In this document: piece by piece, positions 47,637-57,057 of the stretch | How the letters are laid out: every line of letters begins with the position of its first letter | Position numbering within the stretch: position 1 is the stretch's first letter | NCBI RefSeq assembly: GCF_900002405.1 | Contig: NZ_LK995535.1 | Location: 27,991-91,990, forward strand | Length of the DNA stretch: 64,000 bases | From: Actinomyces succiniciruminis | GTDB taxonomy: Bacteria; Actinomycetota; Actinomycetes; Actinomycetales; Actinomycetaceae | Reading direction: 5' to 3' | Notes under the pieces: generated by a model | Database searches by the model: none | The model's input: the letters and a program-made list of their open reading frames with translations, nothing else | Told to the model about the DNA's origin: nothing | Position numbers and translations under genes: made by a program

Positions 47637-48419
47637 TCACATGGAAGGCAGATACGCCACCAGGTCTAGCCACTGTTCTGGAGAGACCAAACCAACTGGG
47701 GTATCGGTGGATATACCGACGCGGGATGCGACGACAGCCAAATTGCGACGAGGAACAAGACCTGCTAGACATATCGAATTAAGAAGGCTCCCCCCACGCC
47801 CCTCGAAACCAATGTCAACCAGCGAATAGTATCGCGACAGGTCGTCGCCAGACAATAGATAGCGCTTACGCTGACATATATACATAATCCGCGCATCGAC
47901 TGACGGTTCCGGCCGAAAAAGACGAGCAGGAAACTTGACTCCGAGCTCCCACTTGTGCGTTGGCCATGACTCTATAGTCAACTTACTCCAGCGACCATAG
48001 TCACCACAACGTTTCCTTGCGACCTCATCCTGCACCAGCAAAGTGGCAGACTCTAGCGCCCGAGCATTCAGAACCCAGTACAAGACCCGAGTTGTAATCG
48101 AAAAGGGGACATTCCCTACGACGATAAACGAGTCATCAGGAGCGGCTTCCTGCAGGAAATCCGCACAATACACGCGAACATTATCTCGAGAACTCAGAGC
48201 CGACCTAGCCTTCTGCGCCCAATGCTTATCGATCTCATACGAATTGACCCACCTAGCACTATTAGACAAATACTCAGTCACCAGTCCGCCACCAGTCCCC
48301 ACTTCGTATACTAACGCGCCGTTCAAATCGCGAACATACTTCACTAGTTTCCGCGCACCTTCACGGACGAGAAAATTCTGTGAGAACCTTTTACGCTGAG
48401 CTATCCTGTTGCGACCCAT
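47637..48419 (-). CDS. erm: Erm-family 23S rRNA adenine N6-methyltransferase
   Basis: Predicted to methylate A2058 of 23S rRNA and give macrolide-lincosamide-streptogramin B resistance. 260 residues: FSQNFLV (family N-terminus), SAM site EVGTGGGLVTEYL, catalytic motif IV VGNVPFSITTRVL, and FRPEPSVDARI near the end. The NVPF form and the QDEVARKR segment resemble actinobacterial Erm(X)-like enzymes more than KsgA. ATG at 48419 is preferred; an in-frame ATG lies at 48434. It is the last gene of the leftward island set but is separated from it by 660 bp. Self-resistance is plausible; acquired resistance beside IS elements is the alternative. Confidence 0.85.
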   Translation of the reverse strand: MGRNRIAQRKRFSQNFLVREGARKLVKYVRDLNGALVYEVGTGGGLVTEYLSNSARWVNSYEIDKHWAQKARSALSSRDNVRVYCADFLQEAAPDDSFIVVGNVPFSITTRVLYWVLNARALESATLLVQDEVARKRCGDYGRWSKLTIESWPTHKWELGVKFPARLFRPEPSVDARIMYICQRKRYLLSGDDLSRYYSLVDIGFEGRGGSLLNSICLAGLVPRRNLAVVASRVGISTDTPVGLVSPEQWLDLVAYLPSM

Positions 48420-49083
48420 AGTGCCAGTATACATTCCCGCCGAACCCCGTCAGATATCACTGGCCGACGAAGCGCCGACTCCAAGCCTCACCCGAGACCC
48501 CAAGAAAAATCCCACTGTACACAGTTGCGTAATCCGGCCAGACAATACCTAACGAACACTAGCTTAAGCGCCGTTGCGTCGGAACCGGACCTTCTCGCCG
48601 ATGCCGCGCAGGTTGTGTGGTGTGCATCGGATGCCAAGTGTGTGCCCTTTTGCGTCAGAGCTGTTGCGACTACATCCTCGCGGTGCATACCGTGTCAAAC
48701 ACCACGGCTGCACAGATCGTAACCAAACAGCCGGGGTGTAACGCCCATCATCCGCCCAAACCGTGCGAAAACACCGCCCGAACCCAAACCGACCGTCATC
48801 ACCCCATCCTTCGCAGCGGCCCGTGCGCCGGACGCGTCCGGCAATCAGCATAAAGCAACTCATCCAAAAAATGACGCCACTCGAAGAATCCGCAATATGC
48901 ATCAACAGCGAACAAATAGCGAGAATCGCGACGACGCTCAACAAACAAAACGCGTCATCAACGCTCTAAGCGCACCAGCCCGCGAATCCACCAACACCAT
49001 CACCTGAAAACTCCCGTTACTAAACCCGCGCCGCAACACACAACACACACAATCTAGTCAACGCCATGAAACGTACAGCCCGA
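48420..49083. other. Intergenic region upstream of erm, possible leader peptide
   Basis: About 660 bp without a convincing gene. On the minus strand a 21-codon frame (GTG 48515 to stop 48450, VGFFLGSRVRLGVGASSASD plus one residue) ends 30 nt before the erm ATG, in the place where inducible erm genes carry stalling leaders. It has no clear ribosome binding site. A TTGTCT box lies about 30 nt upstream of it. A 126-codon frame at 48564-48944 (minus) looks non-coding. Confidence 0.3.
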
Positions 49084-50271
49084 TTAGCTAACGTCCAAGC
49101 CAAGAGCATAGTGAACGCTATCAATATACGCGCCGATGGACAACTCTGCATCCTGGGCGCACTCCGCGATGAACTCCGCGCACCTGAGCGCGCGCCGCCC
49201 CGCATCGCAGCCCTGCCGGGAGCGGAAGTCTTCCAACTCAGGAACCTTGGCCAGTCCGATCACTCTCCGCGCTAGCTCAACCACACAGAACTCCCCCAAC
49301 TCTCGAAGGTATTCTTGAGACCTATTCCTTCCTTCGTCGTCAACACCCAACAGCGCAGTCGTCCTTGCGAACCTTGACCAACTGCTTTCCGCCTCTTGCA
49401 ACCACCGCAAACAGGATCCAACACCTGCATTCTGCCGGGCCCTAATAGCCGCGAACACCACATTCGCCATGAACACACCTAAGTCAAACATAGACGGACC
49501 AAAACGGCAAAACTCAGTATCGAAAACAACATGAACCCCCGAAGACAGTCTCATGACCGAACCGGTATGTAAATCACCGTGGATCAGCGCTTCCTGCTTA
49601 TTTTCAAAGATATCGCGAGCGTGCAACGCCGCCGAAACAACCGCCGAACAGCTACGGAAACGCGCCACGCTCTCAGCAAGTTCCTGCGGAAACCAATTCC
49701 TCGATGCAGAATCCGAATATGGTTCCTCGAACACCAACGCGCGGGTAATATCCGACATATTCTCGTTACGAAATTCTGGATTGTCCGGATCATATCCTAG
49801 AGCGCGGACGCCGGCCGGAGAACAATCACGCGCTATTGTCCCGATGAAAGAACCGATCGCTTCTCCGATTCCCGGGCACTCGAGACCCTCAACCGAACGA
49901 GAACGAGCGGTCTCACCCGGCAACAACGCCTCCATGACTATCGTATGCCGAGCAGCGTCGCCGGCGTACACTGTCGGGACCGAGCCGGGCGCAACCTTCC
50001 CGAAGATGTTCAATGACATATGCTCACGATCTACACGGTTAACGTCAAGCGGCCACCCCCTTCCGACCATGCGGACATATGGGAGTGCCCTCTTTACGCA
50101 GAGCGCGTCGCCCCGTGAGTCACGAAGCAAAAACACAAGATTCAGGTTACCATCGCCTATCTCACGACACTCGACATCATCGTCCACGATGAAACGTCCC
50201 CGGAGCGACGGCGAAATTGACTGTACGTATTCAAGCACTTCGCGTTCATACATTCGATCATTCCAGTTCAT
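49084..50271 (-). CDS. Methylthioribose-kinase-like sugar kinase
   Basis: APH/choline-kinase fold; 395 residues. The order of motifs matches MtnK (5-methylthioribose kinase): IGDGNLNLVFLL, KRALPYVRMVGRGWPL, catalytic loop ALIHGDLHTGSVM, and the metal-binding VVFDTEFCRFGPSMFDLG. It overlaps the epimerase end by 14 nt, so it belongs to the same operon. No other methionine-salvage gene is nearby; the neighbours are sugar enzymes. It may phosphorylate a pentose-like intermediate or the product itself as protection. Start at ATG 50271; 50301 also possible. Confidence 0.8.
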   Translation of the reverse strand: MNWNDRMYEREVLEYVQSISPSLRGRFIVDDDVECREIGDGNLNLVFLLRDSRGDALCVKRALPYVRMVGRGWPLDVNRVDREHMSLNIFGKVAPGSVPTVYAGDAARHTIVMEALLPGETARSRSVEGLECPGIGEAIGSFIGTIARDCSPAGVRALGYDPDNPEFRNENMSDITRALVFEEPYSDSASRNWFPQELAESVARFRSCSAVVSAALHARDIFENKQEALIHGDLHTGSVMRLSSGVHVVFDTEFCRFGPSMFDLGVFMANVVFAAIRARQNAGVGSCLRWLQEAESSWSRFARTTALLGVDDEGRNRSQEYLRELGEFCVVELARRVIGLAKVPELEDFRSRQGCDAGRRALRCAEFIAECAQDAELSIGAYIDSVHYALGLDVS

Positions 50272-51253
50272 TAGCATCCTTGCGCCAGTTGACATCGGCA
50301 CAACTCATATAGTATTCAAGCGTCTCGACCAGGCCTTCTCGAAGCCCGACCTTCGGCATCCAACCGAGAACCTCTTTTGCGAGCCGAATGTCGGGGCACC
50401 GCCGTCGTGGGTCGTCCGCAATCGGTGCCGGTTCATACTCGACTGAGTCCGGCGCTCCTCCGACCAGGCGGAGAACCTCGGCCGCTAATCGCCGGATCGA
50501 AATTTCGTGCGGATTGCCAACGTTAACCACTTCAGGCCAGTCAATCACGGGATCTCCTGCGAGCACCAACGCGCGCACCGTATCGTCGACGTAGCAGAAG
50601 CTTCTCGTTTGGCCTCCGTTTCCGTGAATACGAAGAGGGACCCCATCGAGCGCGTTACGAATGAAACTACATACCACACGTCCATCGTCCAGACGCATCC
50701 TCGGACCATATGTATTAAAGATGCGAACCACCCTACCTTCTACTCCCCGCTCATGACGATAGGCAGACACCATTGCCTCGGCGGCCCTTTTTCCCTCGTC
50801 GTAACACGATCGTTGGCCGACCGGATTCACGTTGCCCCAATACCGTTCCGATTGTGGATGCTCAGTCGGATCGCCATATACCTCGCTAGTAGACGCCTGA
50901 ACCAGGATCGCAGAGTCTCGCTGAGCGATTTCAAGGACATTGGCAACCCCAACAACATTAGATTCGATCGTCTTGATCGGACAATCGACGTAGCGCATAG
51001 GCGACGCCGGCGACGCCAAGTTGTATACGACCTCATACCGTTCCTCTAACCAGCATAAGTCTTCACGAATGTCCGCGTTGTGCCACACGTAGTTATTCGG
51101 GTATCTACTCACGAGCGTTTGCGCATTATCTACACTACCCGTGGACAGATCATCAACACATGTAACGCGCCATCCTTGCATCAGTAGTCGCCTTGAAAGA
51201 TGGAATCCTATAAACCCAGCACCGCCAGTAACAAGTGCGTGCTTCATACCCAT
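50258..51253 (-). CDS. UDP-glucuronate decarboxylase-like NAD-dependent epimerase
   Basis: Extended SDR of about 331 residues: VTGGAGFIGFHL (NAD site), LASPASPMRYVDCPIKTIES, STSEVYGDPTEHPQ, and YDEGKRAAEA with the catalytic YxxxK. IFNTYGPRMRLDDGRVV follows. These blocks are those of UDP-xylose synthase (UXS). Close relatives also act as 4-epimerases in antibiotic sugar pathways (for example LmbM of lincomycin), so the exact reaction is open. GGAG lies 9 nt upstream of ATG 51253. It overlaps the preceding glycosyltransferase by about 10 nt. Confidence 0.85.
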   Translation of the reverse strand: MGMKHALVTGGAGFIGFHLSRRLLMQGWRVTCVDDLSTGSVDNAQTLVSRYPNNYVWHNADIREDLCWLEERYEVVYNLASPASPMRYVDCPIKTIESNVVGVANVLEIAQRDSAILVQASTSEVYGDPTEHPQSERYWGNVNPVGQRSCYDEGKRAAEAMVSAYRHERGVEGRVVRIFNTYGPRMRLDDGRVVCSFIRNALDGVPLRIHGNGGQTRSFCYVDDTVRALVLAGDPVIDWPEVVNVGNPHEISIRRLAAEVLRLVGGAPDSVEYEPAPIADDPRRRCPDIRLAKEVLGWMPKVGLREGLVETLEYYMSCADVNWRKDANELE

Positions 51254-52272
51254 GATCCGCAACTCCTTTCCGGCGTAAGCCCGCCAAACACGCTGACCGC
51301 ATGCACAAACGCCTCCCTAGCACCGCATTCCAAATACCGCCTCGCTCCTCTTACTTTCAAAGACAGCTCAGCCTCGGAGATATCTGACAACCTCTGCCAA
51401 CCTCGAAGATCGCTGGGAAGGGATATACGAAATGGCTCGGGGACCACCGCATCTATTCCCGGATACCATTCGGACACTAGAACTGCGCCGCACGCCACCG
51501 CCTCAAATACCCGCGACGCCGACAAGTCGGAGAATCCCTGCACATCAGACCGCAGTAGGTTGAGCACCATACCTGCATCGGCCACCGCACTTAGCCACCG
51601 TGACGGGTCCACACGCTGGTCCACGACACGCGTTCCAACACCACAGCTACTCGCATCAGCGAGCAATTGGTCGACGCGCTCACGCCTCTCATCACCAGAG
51701 GACACGTCACTGACCACCACCTTCTTGCAAGGATTAGCCGATTCAATACCCCAACACTTGATCGCATGTGCTAAGCCGCAATAGAGCAAAGGGGGACGAA
51801 GGTAATATACGGAGTCGGCGCCCGCCGAACGGTAGCCATGCACGGCGCGAGCGCCACCGCCCCATAGGACGACCGGCACTCCTTCCTGAAGGAGCTTCGA
51901 CAAGTAGTAAGACGGCTGGTACCACAGCATCGGGATTCTCGACGGCGCATCGCAGTCGAAATAGACAACACTAGTCCGACGGTCACATCCCGTGTCCATC
52001 AATCCCCGGTCCAGCCTCTCGTCCTCTTCCGGACTCAAAGAACCCGCCGCCTTTACTATCAAGTCGGGAGACAGCATGTCAAGACAGCTTAATACGCCGT
52101 CCGATGTCGTAACCGCTGCGCCGCCAATGCCGTCCATCGGCCCAGCCGGACCAAGGACCACAACCTCCTCAGCCAAGTGCTGAAGCACAAGCGCTACGCT
52201 TCGATATAATGCCCAGCCTCCGCCTGCAACCTGGCCACCGATACCTGGACACACGAACACCGCTCGCTTCAT
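51244..52272 (-). CDS. CgeB-like glycosyltransferase (GT-B, family 1/4 type)
   Basis: 342 residues. Glycine-rich N-terminus (VCPGIGGQVAGGGWALY) and the C-terminal nucleotide-sugar block SASRVFEAVACGAVLVSEWY are typical of Glyco_trans_1_2/CgeB proteins. Acceptor and donor unknown. Its ATG directly follows the stop of the upstream gene (TAGATG), and its end overlaps the epimerase start. Confidence 0.7.
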   Translation of the reverse strand: MKRAVFVCPGIGGQVAGGGWALYRSVALVLQHLAEEVVVLGPAGPMDGIGGAAVTTSDGVLSCLDMLSPDLIVKAAGSLSPEEDERLDRGLMDTGCDRRTSVVYFDCDAPSRIPMLWYQPSYYLSKLLQEGVPVVLWGGGARAVHGYRSAGADSVYYLRPPLLYCGLAHAIKCWGIESANPCKKVVVSDVSSGDERRERVDQLLADASSCGVGTRVVDQRVDPSRWLSAVADAGMVLNLLRSDVQGFSDLSASRVFEAVACGAVLVSEWYPGIDAVVPEPFRISLPSDLRGWQRLSDISEAELSLKVRGARRYLECGAREAFVHAVSVFGGLTPERSCGSWV

Positions 52273-53328
52273 CTAGTGCTCTCCTCCCAAGCGCGTACGA
52301 TTCATCACCTGATCGATCATCTCCAACGGATAATCTCGACCACCGTATAACCGACCGCGATGTTTCATATCCTCGATAAATACTGCCCTTATTGAATGTG
52401 CGCGAGCGCGCGTAGACGAATCAAACAGCGCCTTATCAGCCGCCGTTATGACAGCGTAATCCGCCTGGCCGAGCACATGCTCGTCGTCACACCACTCGAT
52501 CACATTGCCATACCGCGCAACGGTACCCATGGAATCGCGGCGCAGCGACCTACTACACAAAATCAATGGCGTGTCTTGGGGGCCAATTGTGGTGCTCCAC
52601 CTCGAACCTTGAGCACCCCGCCGTGTGTCCGGACGGAACGTATCACTGTACATACCCGCGGCCGTGATCTCGACATGACTCGCGGCACCTGGAATTCGCC
52701 TGATGAGCCTATGTCCCTCACGGCCGAGGCTATCCCACATCTCGCGATCACGCGGTTTGCTGTTCAGCACTAGGCAGTCGCAATGAAGTCTCCAATCACG
52801 CCTAAGCACCCACGCCGCTGCCGCGAAGGTCATGGTCGTCGAGCTCGAGTCACACCAGTGCGACTCGCTGCCGACGTGAATAACCGTGCTCCGTTCCGGC
52901 GCTGGGACATCCGCACTCACGAAGTAATACAGAGGGTCGTCGTATAGCGTGACATAACCCGCCGGGTTGAGGCTATAGCCATCGGCGATATAATCGCCGA
53001 TCGGACCCGAGTGCAGATAATCATCCTCGACCATGTACACCACATCTGCCGGCTCCGCCTCGTCTAAAGCCAGCATTAGCGCGTAGTAATATGACTCGGA
53101 GTTCCCATATATGCCACTCACAACCACAGTGCAGTCAAGCTCCGCAGGAATTAGCGGCCTGACCAGACCGGCAGTTGTAACATCCGGGACTATGACCGTG
53201 CACCGAGTAGCGACGCGCGATATTACCAATGCCTCGAACAAACTCTCAACGCAAGGGCCAGGCCAAAAACCGTGCGGACGCCGGAGCGAGTTTCCCGTCC
53301 GAGAGACCCTGACATAGCAACGTATCAT
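52273..53328 (-). CDS. Predicted GT-A glycosyltransferase
   Basis: 351 residues. CVESLFEALVISRVATRCTV and YYYALMLALDEAEPADVVYM lead to VEDDYLH, a probable metal-binding DxD-like site. I recognise the fold type from this pattern only; the family is not certain. AGGAGG precedes the ATG at 53328 by 6 nt, and this ATG overlaps the Gfo/Idh stop (ATGA). Confidence 0.6.
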   Translation of the reverse strand: MIRCYVRVSRTGNSLRRPHGFWPGPCVESLFEALVISRVATRCTVIVPDVTTAGLVRPLIPAELDCTVVVSGIYGNSESYYYALMLALDEAEPADVVYMVEDDYLHSGPIGDYIADGYSLNPAGYVTLYDDPLYYFVSADVPAPERSTVIHVGSESHWCDSSSTTMTFAAAAWVLRRDWRLHCDCLVLNSKPRDREMWDSLGREGHRLIRRIPGAASHVEITAAGMYSDTFRPDTRRGAQGSRWSTTIGPQDTPLILCSRSLRRDSMGTVARYGNVIEWCDDEHVLGQADYAVITAADKALFDSSTRARAHSIRAVFIEDMKHRGRLYGGRDYPLEMIDQVMNRTRLGGEH

Positions 53329-54266
53329 CGGCATCCTCCTGAGATCATGTTGGCAACGTCAATATGGCGCCGCCAGCTCTCACTCATGCCCAGAATGAAA
53401 TCGGAAATCACCCCGCGATACCCCCACCAGTCGTCACCCCAGACGCGGAACTCACGGCAACTTTCTAACCCCAACGAGCGAATCGTGACCTTACCTAAAT
53501 CTGTGCCGAGTATCGAAATCGATCCCTTGTCTCCACGGAACGTATAGTGGTCCCCCTCGCCCTCGCGCGCCCGCCAACTCGCTCTCAGCACCCACCGAAC
53601 ACCTTCCCGACATGCTGCTGCACGCCACTCCCGCCGATCGTCCGTGAGGCGATGTTGTAGAGAACACCCCCTCGTCAGTGCATCAACGATGTACAGCAAG
53701 TGGTATCCCTTGTCACCAAGCACACCTTGTGGGTTGGAACTTGCTTTCACACGCCAGTCTGCCTCAGCTCCCCAACCAGCCCACGGCGCGCAGTCCACAG
53801 TCGAGAGCTCCCCGCCCAGAAGGGTTCCGATGACTCCGTCACGTATAGCACTTATAGCAAAAGCGAGGTCCGGACGATACAAGTAATTCTGCACAACCGA
53901 TATCGACGCCGCATAGCGTTCGGCCAAGTGGTCAACGCAATCCAACTCTTCCGGATTCAATGTGAACGGCTTTTCCACCAGCAACCGCCGCACTCCCAAC
54001 TCAAGTAGCTGCTCAACCATCTTCACTGAAATGTTCGGCGGGGCCAGCACCAGCGCCGAGTCACAATCGAAAGCGTTACACGCGGTAACAATGTCACCAA
54101 CAACATGGTCGGACTCGACACACCTGCGCGCACGCATACGCGCCGACGGACAAGGCTCAGCAATGCACACCTTACCGAACGTCTGCGCCAAAACTCCGCC
54201 CCGCCGAATGTGCTCGCTCCACGCTTCTTCTGCAATCCGGCCGTAGCCTGCAACTAATAACGTCAC
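53325..54266 (-). CDS. Gfo/Idh/MocA family NAD(P)-dependent oxidoreductase
   Basis: 313 residues. Rossmann start LLVAGYGRIAEEAW, catalytic-domain motif LLVEKPFTLN (EKP) and GVLGDKGYHLLYIVDAL with the conserved His. Such enzymes oxidise or reduce a sugar or inositol hydroxyl, often just before transamination. The DegT aminotransferase in the same operon fits that pairing. Overlaps the MFS gene upstream by 4 nt and the GT downstream by 4 nt. Confidence 0.85.
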   Translation of the reverse strand: MTLLVAGYGRIAEEAWSEHIRRGGVLAQTFGKVCIAEPCPSARMRARRCVESDHVVGDIVTACNAFDCDSALVLAPPNISVKMVEQLLELGVRRLLVEKPFTLNPEELDCVDHLAERYAASISVVQNYLYRPDLAFAISAIRDGVIGTLLGGELSTVDCAPWAGWGAEADWRVKASSNPQGVLGDKGYHLLYIVDALTRGCSLQHRLTDDRREWRAAACREGVRWVLRASWRAREGEGDHYTFRGDKGSISILGTDLGKVTIRSLGLESCREFRVWGDDWWGYRGVISDFILGMSESWRRHIDVANMISGGCR

Positions 54267-55453
54267 GAGTCCGTTCCTTCCAGACGACGTGCCATCACCG
54301 CATTACCCTGCAATATCGAGAGAAAGATCCACAATGCCGACGCCAGCAACACGCCGCTGGAAACCAACTGCGCAGTGGCGGCACCGAGTCCACCGATCAC
54401 GAGAGCCCCAATAGATGGCGCCACCGTCAGTACACACCCAACCACCGCATCGAAGGCCGCCTGAGCTCTGCCGAGCGCTCCGCTATCCACCATCTCACTC
54501 ACCAACGTAACCCTGCCAACAAACGCGAAAGAATCGCCGCATCCGAATAGGAACGAGCAGCAAACCATCACGGCCGCATAATCCGTCGCGCCCATGCCCA
54601 CAAGTGACAGGCTCATCGCAACAAGGCCAACTTCGGTAAAAGCCCCACCGCGCATCTTCCAGCTCGACGTGACAATCACAGATCCACAGAGCGCACCCAA
54701 TGCACGTGCACTTAGCACCGTTCCGAGTAATCCTGACCAGTCGTCGCTCTTCGACGCTTCGGCGGCCCTAAACGGATCTGCCACAACCACCAGCGACGCT
54801 ACACCAGCGACGGCGATCCAAGCGATGATGAGCCGCATCAACCCCCGATAGCGCATCAGTGTACCGAATACAGCAACTCGGTCTCGCCGAGGCCCATTCA
54901 GCGAGGCGGGGAAGCCGCTGATAAACGAAATCACACACGCAGACAACGCAAACGTCAGCGCGTTCGTTCCAAAGGCGAATCCAGGACCAAATGATGAAAC
55001 CAATATTGCCGACGCTGCCGGCCCAACGACATTTCCCACATTCCGCGCCGATTCGACAGCCCCGAACGCTTGGGTCACCCGATCACCGCTCTGCCGGCCG
55101 ATTGCGGCAACGCCCGCGATGTTCGACGGGCCCTCGAACAGCGCCGACATTACACCGCACGGAGTAATAAACTCGGCCCGGCCCCCTGAAAGGGCCAGCA
55201 CGAGGAAACATCCGGCGCAAAGCAAATCGCATGTGACCAAGACTCGCTTCGCATCGACGCGGTCGGCAAGGAACCCGTTCAAAGGAGCGAACGCAACGCT
55301 AACGAATGCCACCGCGCCCAAGTAGAAGCCGATGTGGGAGCTCCCCTCATTGGCCAAAACTATCAGCAGCGCAACGTGTGCTCCGTTGCCGCCAAAATTG
55401 CTCACACCGCGAGCAAATGCGAACAGGCCGACATCGCGACGACTCATCATCAC
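54263..55453 (-). CDS. MFS efflux transporter
   Basis: 396 residues with about twelve membrane segments. Motif A-like LNGFLADRVDAKRVLVTCDL lies between segments 2 and 3. It is embedded in the operon by 4-nt overlaps on both sides, so export of the cluster product is the simplest role. No flippase or polymerase of the Wzx/Wzy type is present. Confidence 0.8.
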   Translation of the reverse strand: MMMSRRDVGLFAFARGVSNFGGNGAHVALLIVLANEGSSHIGFYLGAVAFVSVAFAPLNGFLADRVDAKRVLVTCDLLCAGCFLVLALSGGRAEFITPCGVMSALFEGPSNIAGVAAIGRQSGDRVTQAFGAVESARNVGNVVGPAASAILVSSFGPGFAFGTNALTFALSACVISFISGFPASLNGPRRDRVAVFGTLMRYRGLMRLIIAWIAVAGVASLVVVADPFRAAEASKSDDWSGLLGTVLSARALGALCGSVIVTSSWKMRGGAFTEVGLVAMSLSLVGMGATDYAAVMVCCSFLFGCGDSFAFVGRVTLVSEMVDSGALGRAQAAFDAVVGCVLTVAPSIGALVIGGLGAATAQLVSSGVLLASALWIFLSILQGNAVMARRLEGTDS

Positions 55454-57057
55454 GTCGTCACGACCTTGTCGTCGAGCACGAGAAAATCGAGTTGTTGTGC
55501 CCGGAACGCGCTCAAGGCTTCTGTCGCCGTCTGGATAATCGGTTCACCAGGGCCATTGAAGCTGGTGTTAAGTACCGCTGGCACCCCGCGTCGCTCCATT
55601 TCTAACACAATACTCGCAAAGGGACTAGTTTCCCGCGGGTCAATCGCTTGGGGCCTCGTTGTTCCGTCGACGTGCGCAACCGCCGGCAATAGTCGTCGTC
55701 CGACATCGGTCATCGCCGCCGCGCCAACCATATACTTGTCGAGGAAGCTGATGTCCTCCCAAAGTCCCGAGCCGCTACTGGTCGTCGCGGGCCCAAATGG
55801 TCTCCAAGGCTCCCGTCCTTTACGCAAATTCACATTGTCTTGCATCTCCGGAACTGTCGGCAACGCGATAATCGACCTGTTTCCAAGCGCGCGCGGCCCG
55901 AACTCCGAGCGTCCAGAACACACCGCGCCAATTTGATGTGCCATCAACCTATCGGCAATATCGGCGGCGTCGAACTCATGCACCGTACCGTAATCCTCCT
56001 TACGTGAGCTCTCCGTCGCCGGGCGAGGCCCAAGAAACGGCGTCGCTGTTGCGCGCCGTGGTCTAACAACGGCCCAAGCGGCGCCGATCGCGACGCCCCC
56101 GTCATGCGGCCACGGCGGAGTAAATCTTGGCCCCGACAAGCGCCCGGTCGCAGCGCAATTCAACGCGACACCACCGGCGAAACACGCCTCCAGCACGCCG
56201 GTCTTCTCACGGAAATAGGACACAAGCCGTGTGATTGCCTGTTCAACGGTGTTTTGCGCAGCCCAAGCCGCGTTGATAGCACGCTCGCAACGATGCAACT
56301 CGAATATATCATGGCGTCTCATCGGCCCACCGAAGCGCTCCGAGATGGCCGAACTCCACATGGCTTGAAGTTCGTCATAATCTAGCTTTGGATCGCCTCC
56401 GAAGAAGGTCCACTGTTCACCGGGGTGCCAGCGCACAATTTCCGAGTCGAGCCACGTCAGCTCGCGGCCCCTTCCATACGCGGCGAGCCCCATCGTCTTT
56501 CCTGAAGCAAGCCGTCCTAATCCCAACCATTCGCTGGTTGCCTCGAAGAGATAACCAAGACTCGACGCGCGCGGCATTCGAGCCTCAAGCTTCAGTGATG
56601 GCACCCCCGAACCATTCTCATACCGAAATACGCTGGTACTCTCATACTCACCATTCCCGTCGAGGACGTACACTATACACGAGTCAAACGGCGACAGCGG
56701 CGCAACACTCCACGCATGCGCCTCGTGATGGGGCACGAATATTATCTCCGGCTTAGCATCCGGAGGCGCGCCAAGCTCGTCTAGCATGTCGCGACCAGAG
56801 CGGTTGCCGCGACCAGCACGCTTCCACAATCGAGGCTCATCCCATCCGACCGCAACATGGCTCACATCGTGCCAGCTTATGCCTGCTTCTTGTATACACG
56901 AGGCAACCGCATTCAGCGGCGATGCGGAGGGCGCATGGCGCACCCTCGTCAGACGCTCTTCTTCGATCGCCGCTAACACACGCCCTGTACCATCTACAAG
57001 GCAGGCACTAACATCGTGCGACGCGGCCAACCCTGTATTAATCCCAAGCACCATCAT
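55450..57057 (-). CDS. Carbamoyltransferase, NodU/TobZ/CmcH family
   Basis: Transfers a carbamoyl group from carbamoyl phosphate (through carbamoyl-AMP) to a hydroxyl. 535 residues: MVLGINTGLAASHDVSACLV, metal/active-site histidines in VPHHEAHAWS, FAGGVALNCAATGRL, and the C-terminal YrdC-like part with SGRSEFGPRALGNRSII, KGREPWRPFGPA and LNTSFNGPGEPIIQTATEAL. Characterised relatives decorate aminoglycosides, cephamycin, novobiocin and Nod factors. GGAGG lies 9 nt before the ATG at 57057, which overlaps the aminotransferase end by 20 nt. Confidence 0.92.
   Translation of the reverse strand: MMVLGINTGLAASHDVSACLVDGTGRVLAAIEEERLTRVRHAPSASPLNAVASCIQEAGISWHDVSHVAVGWDEPRLWKRAGRGNRSGRDMLDELGAPPDAKPEIIFVPHHEAHAWSVAPLSPFDSCIVYVLDGNGEYESTSVFRYENGSGVPSLKLEARMPRASSLGYLFEATSEWLGLGRLASGKTMGLAAYGRGRELTWLDSEIVRWHPGEQWTFFGGDPKLDYDELQAMWSSAISERFGGPMRRHDIFELHRCERAINAAWAAQNTVEQAITRLVSYFREKTGVLEACFAGGVALNCAATGRLSGPRFTPPWPHDGGVAIGAAWAVVRPRRATATPFLGPRPATESSRKEDYGTVHEFDAADIADRLMAHQIGAVCSGRSEFGPRALGNRSIIALPTVPEMQDNVNLRKGREPWRPFGPATTSSGSGLWEDISFLDKYMVGAAAMTDVGRRLLPAVAHVDGTTRPQAIDPRETSPFASIVLEMERRGVPAVLNTSFNGPGEPIIQTATEALSAFRAQQLDFLVLDDKVVTT

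Noticed and set aside
47549..47782. 77-codon plus-strand frame near the erm end
   Set aside because: Overlaps the erm 3' end antisense, lacks coding features and a ribosome binding site.
47637..48419. KsgA (16S dimethyltransferase) instead of Erm
   Set aside because: It has NVPF in motif IV and actinobacterial Erm-like central and C-terminal segments, lies in a transferred island, and KsgA is normally a core gene elsewhere.
48564..48944. 126-codon minus-strand frame upstream of erm as a membrane protein gene
   Set aside because: Only the first 35 residues are hydrophobic, the rest is rich in Cys/Arg/Trp; no ribosome binding site and no family resemblance.
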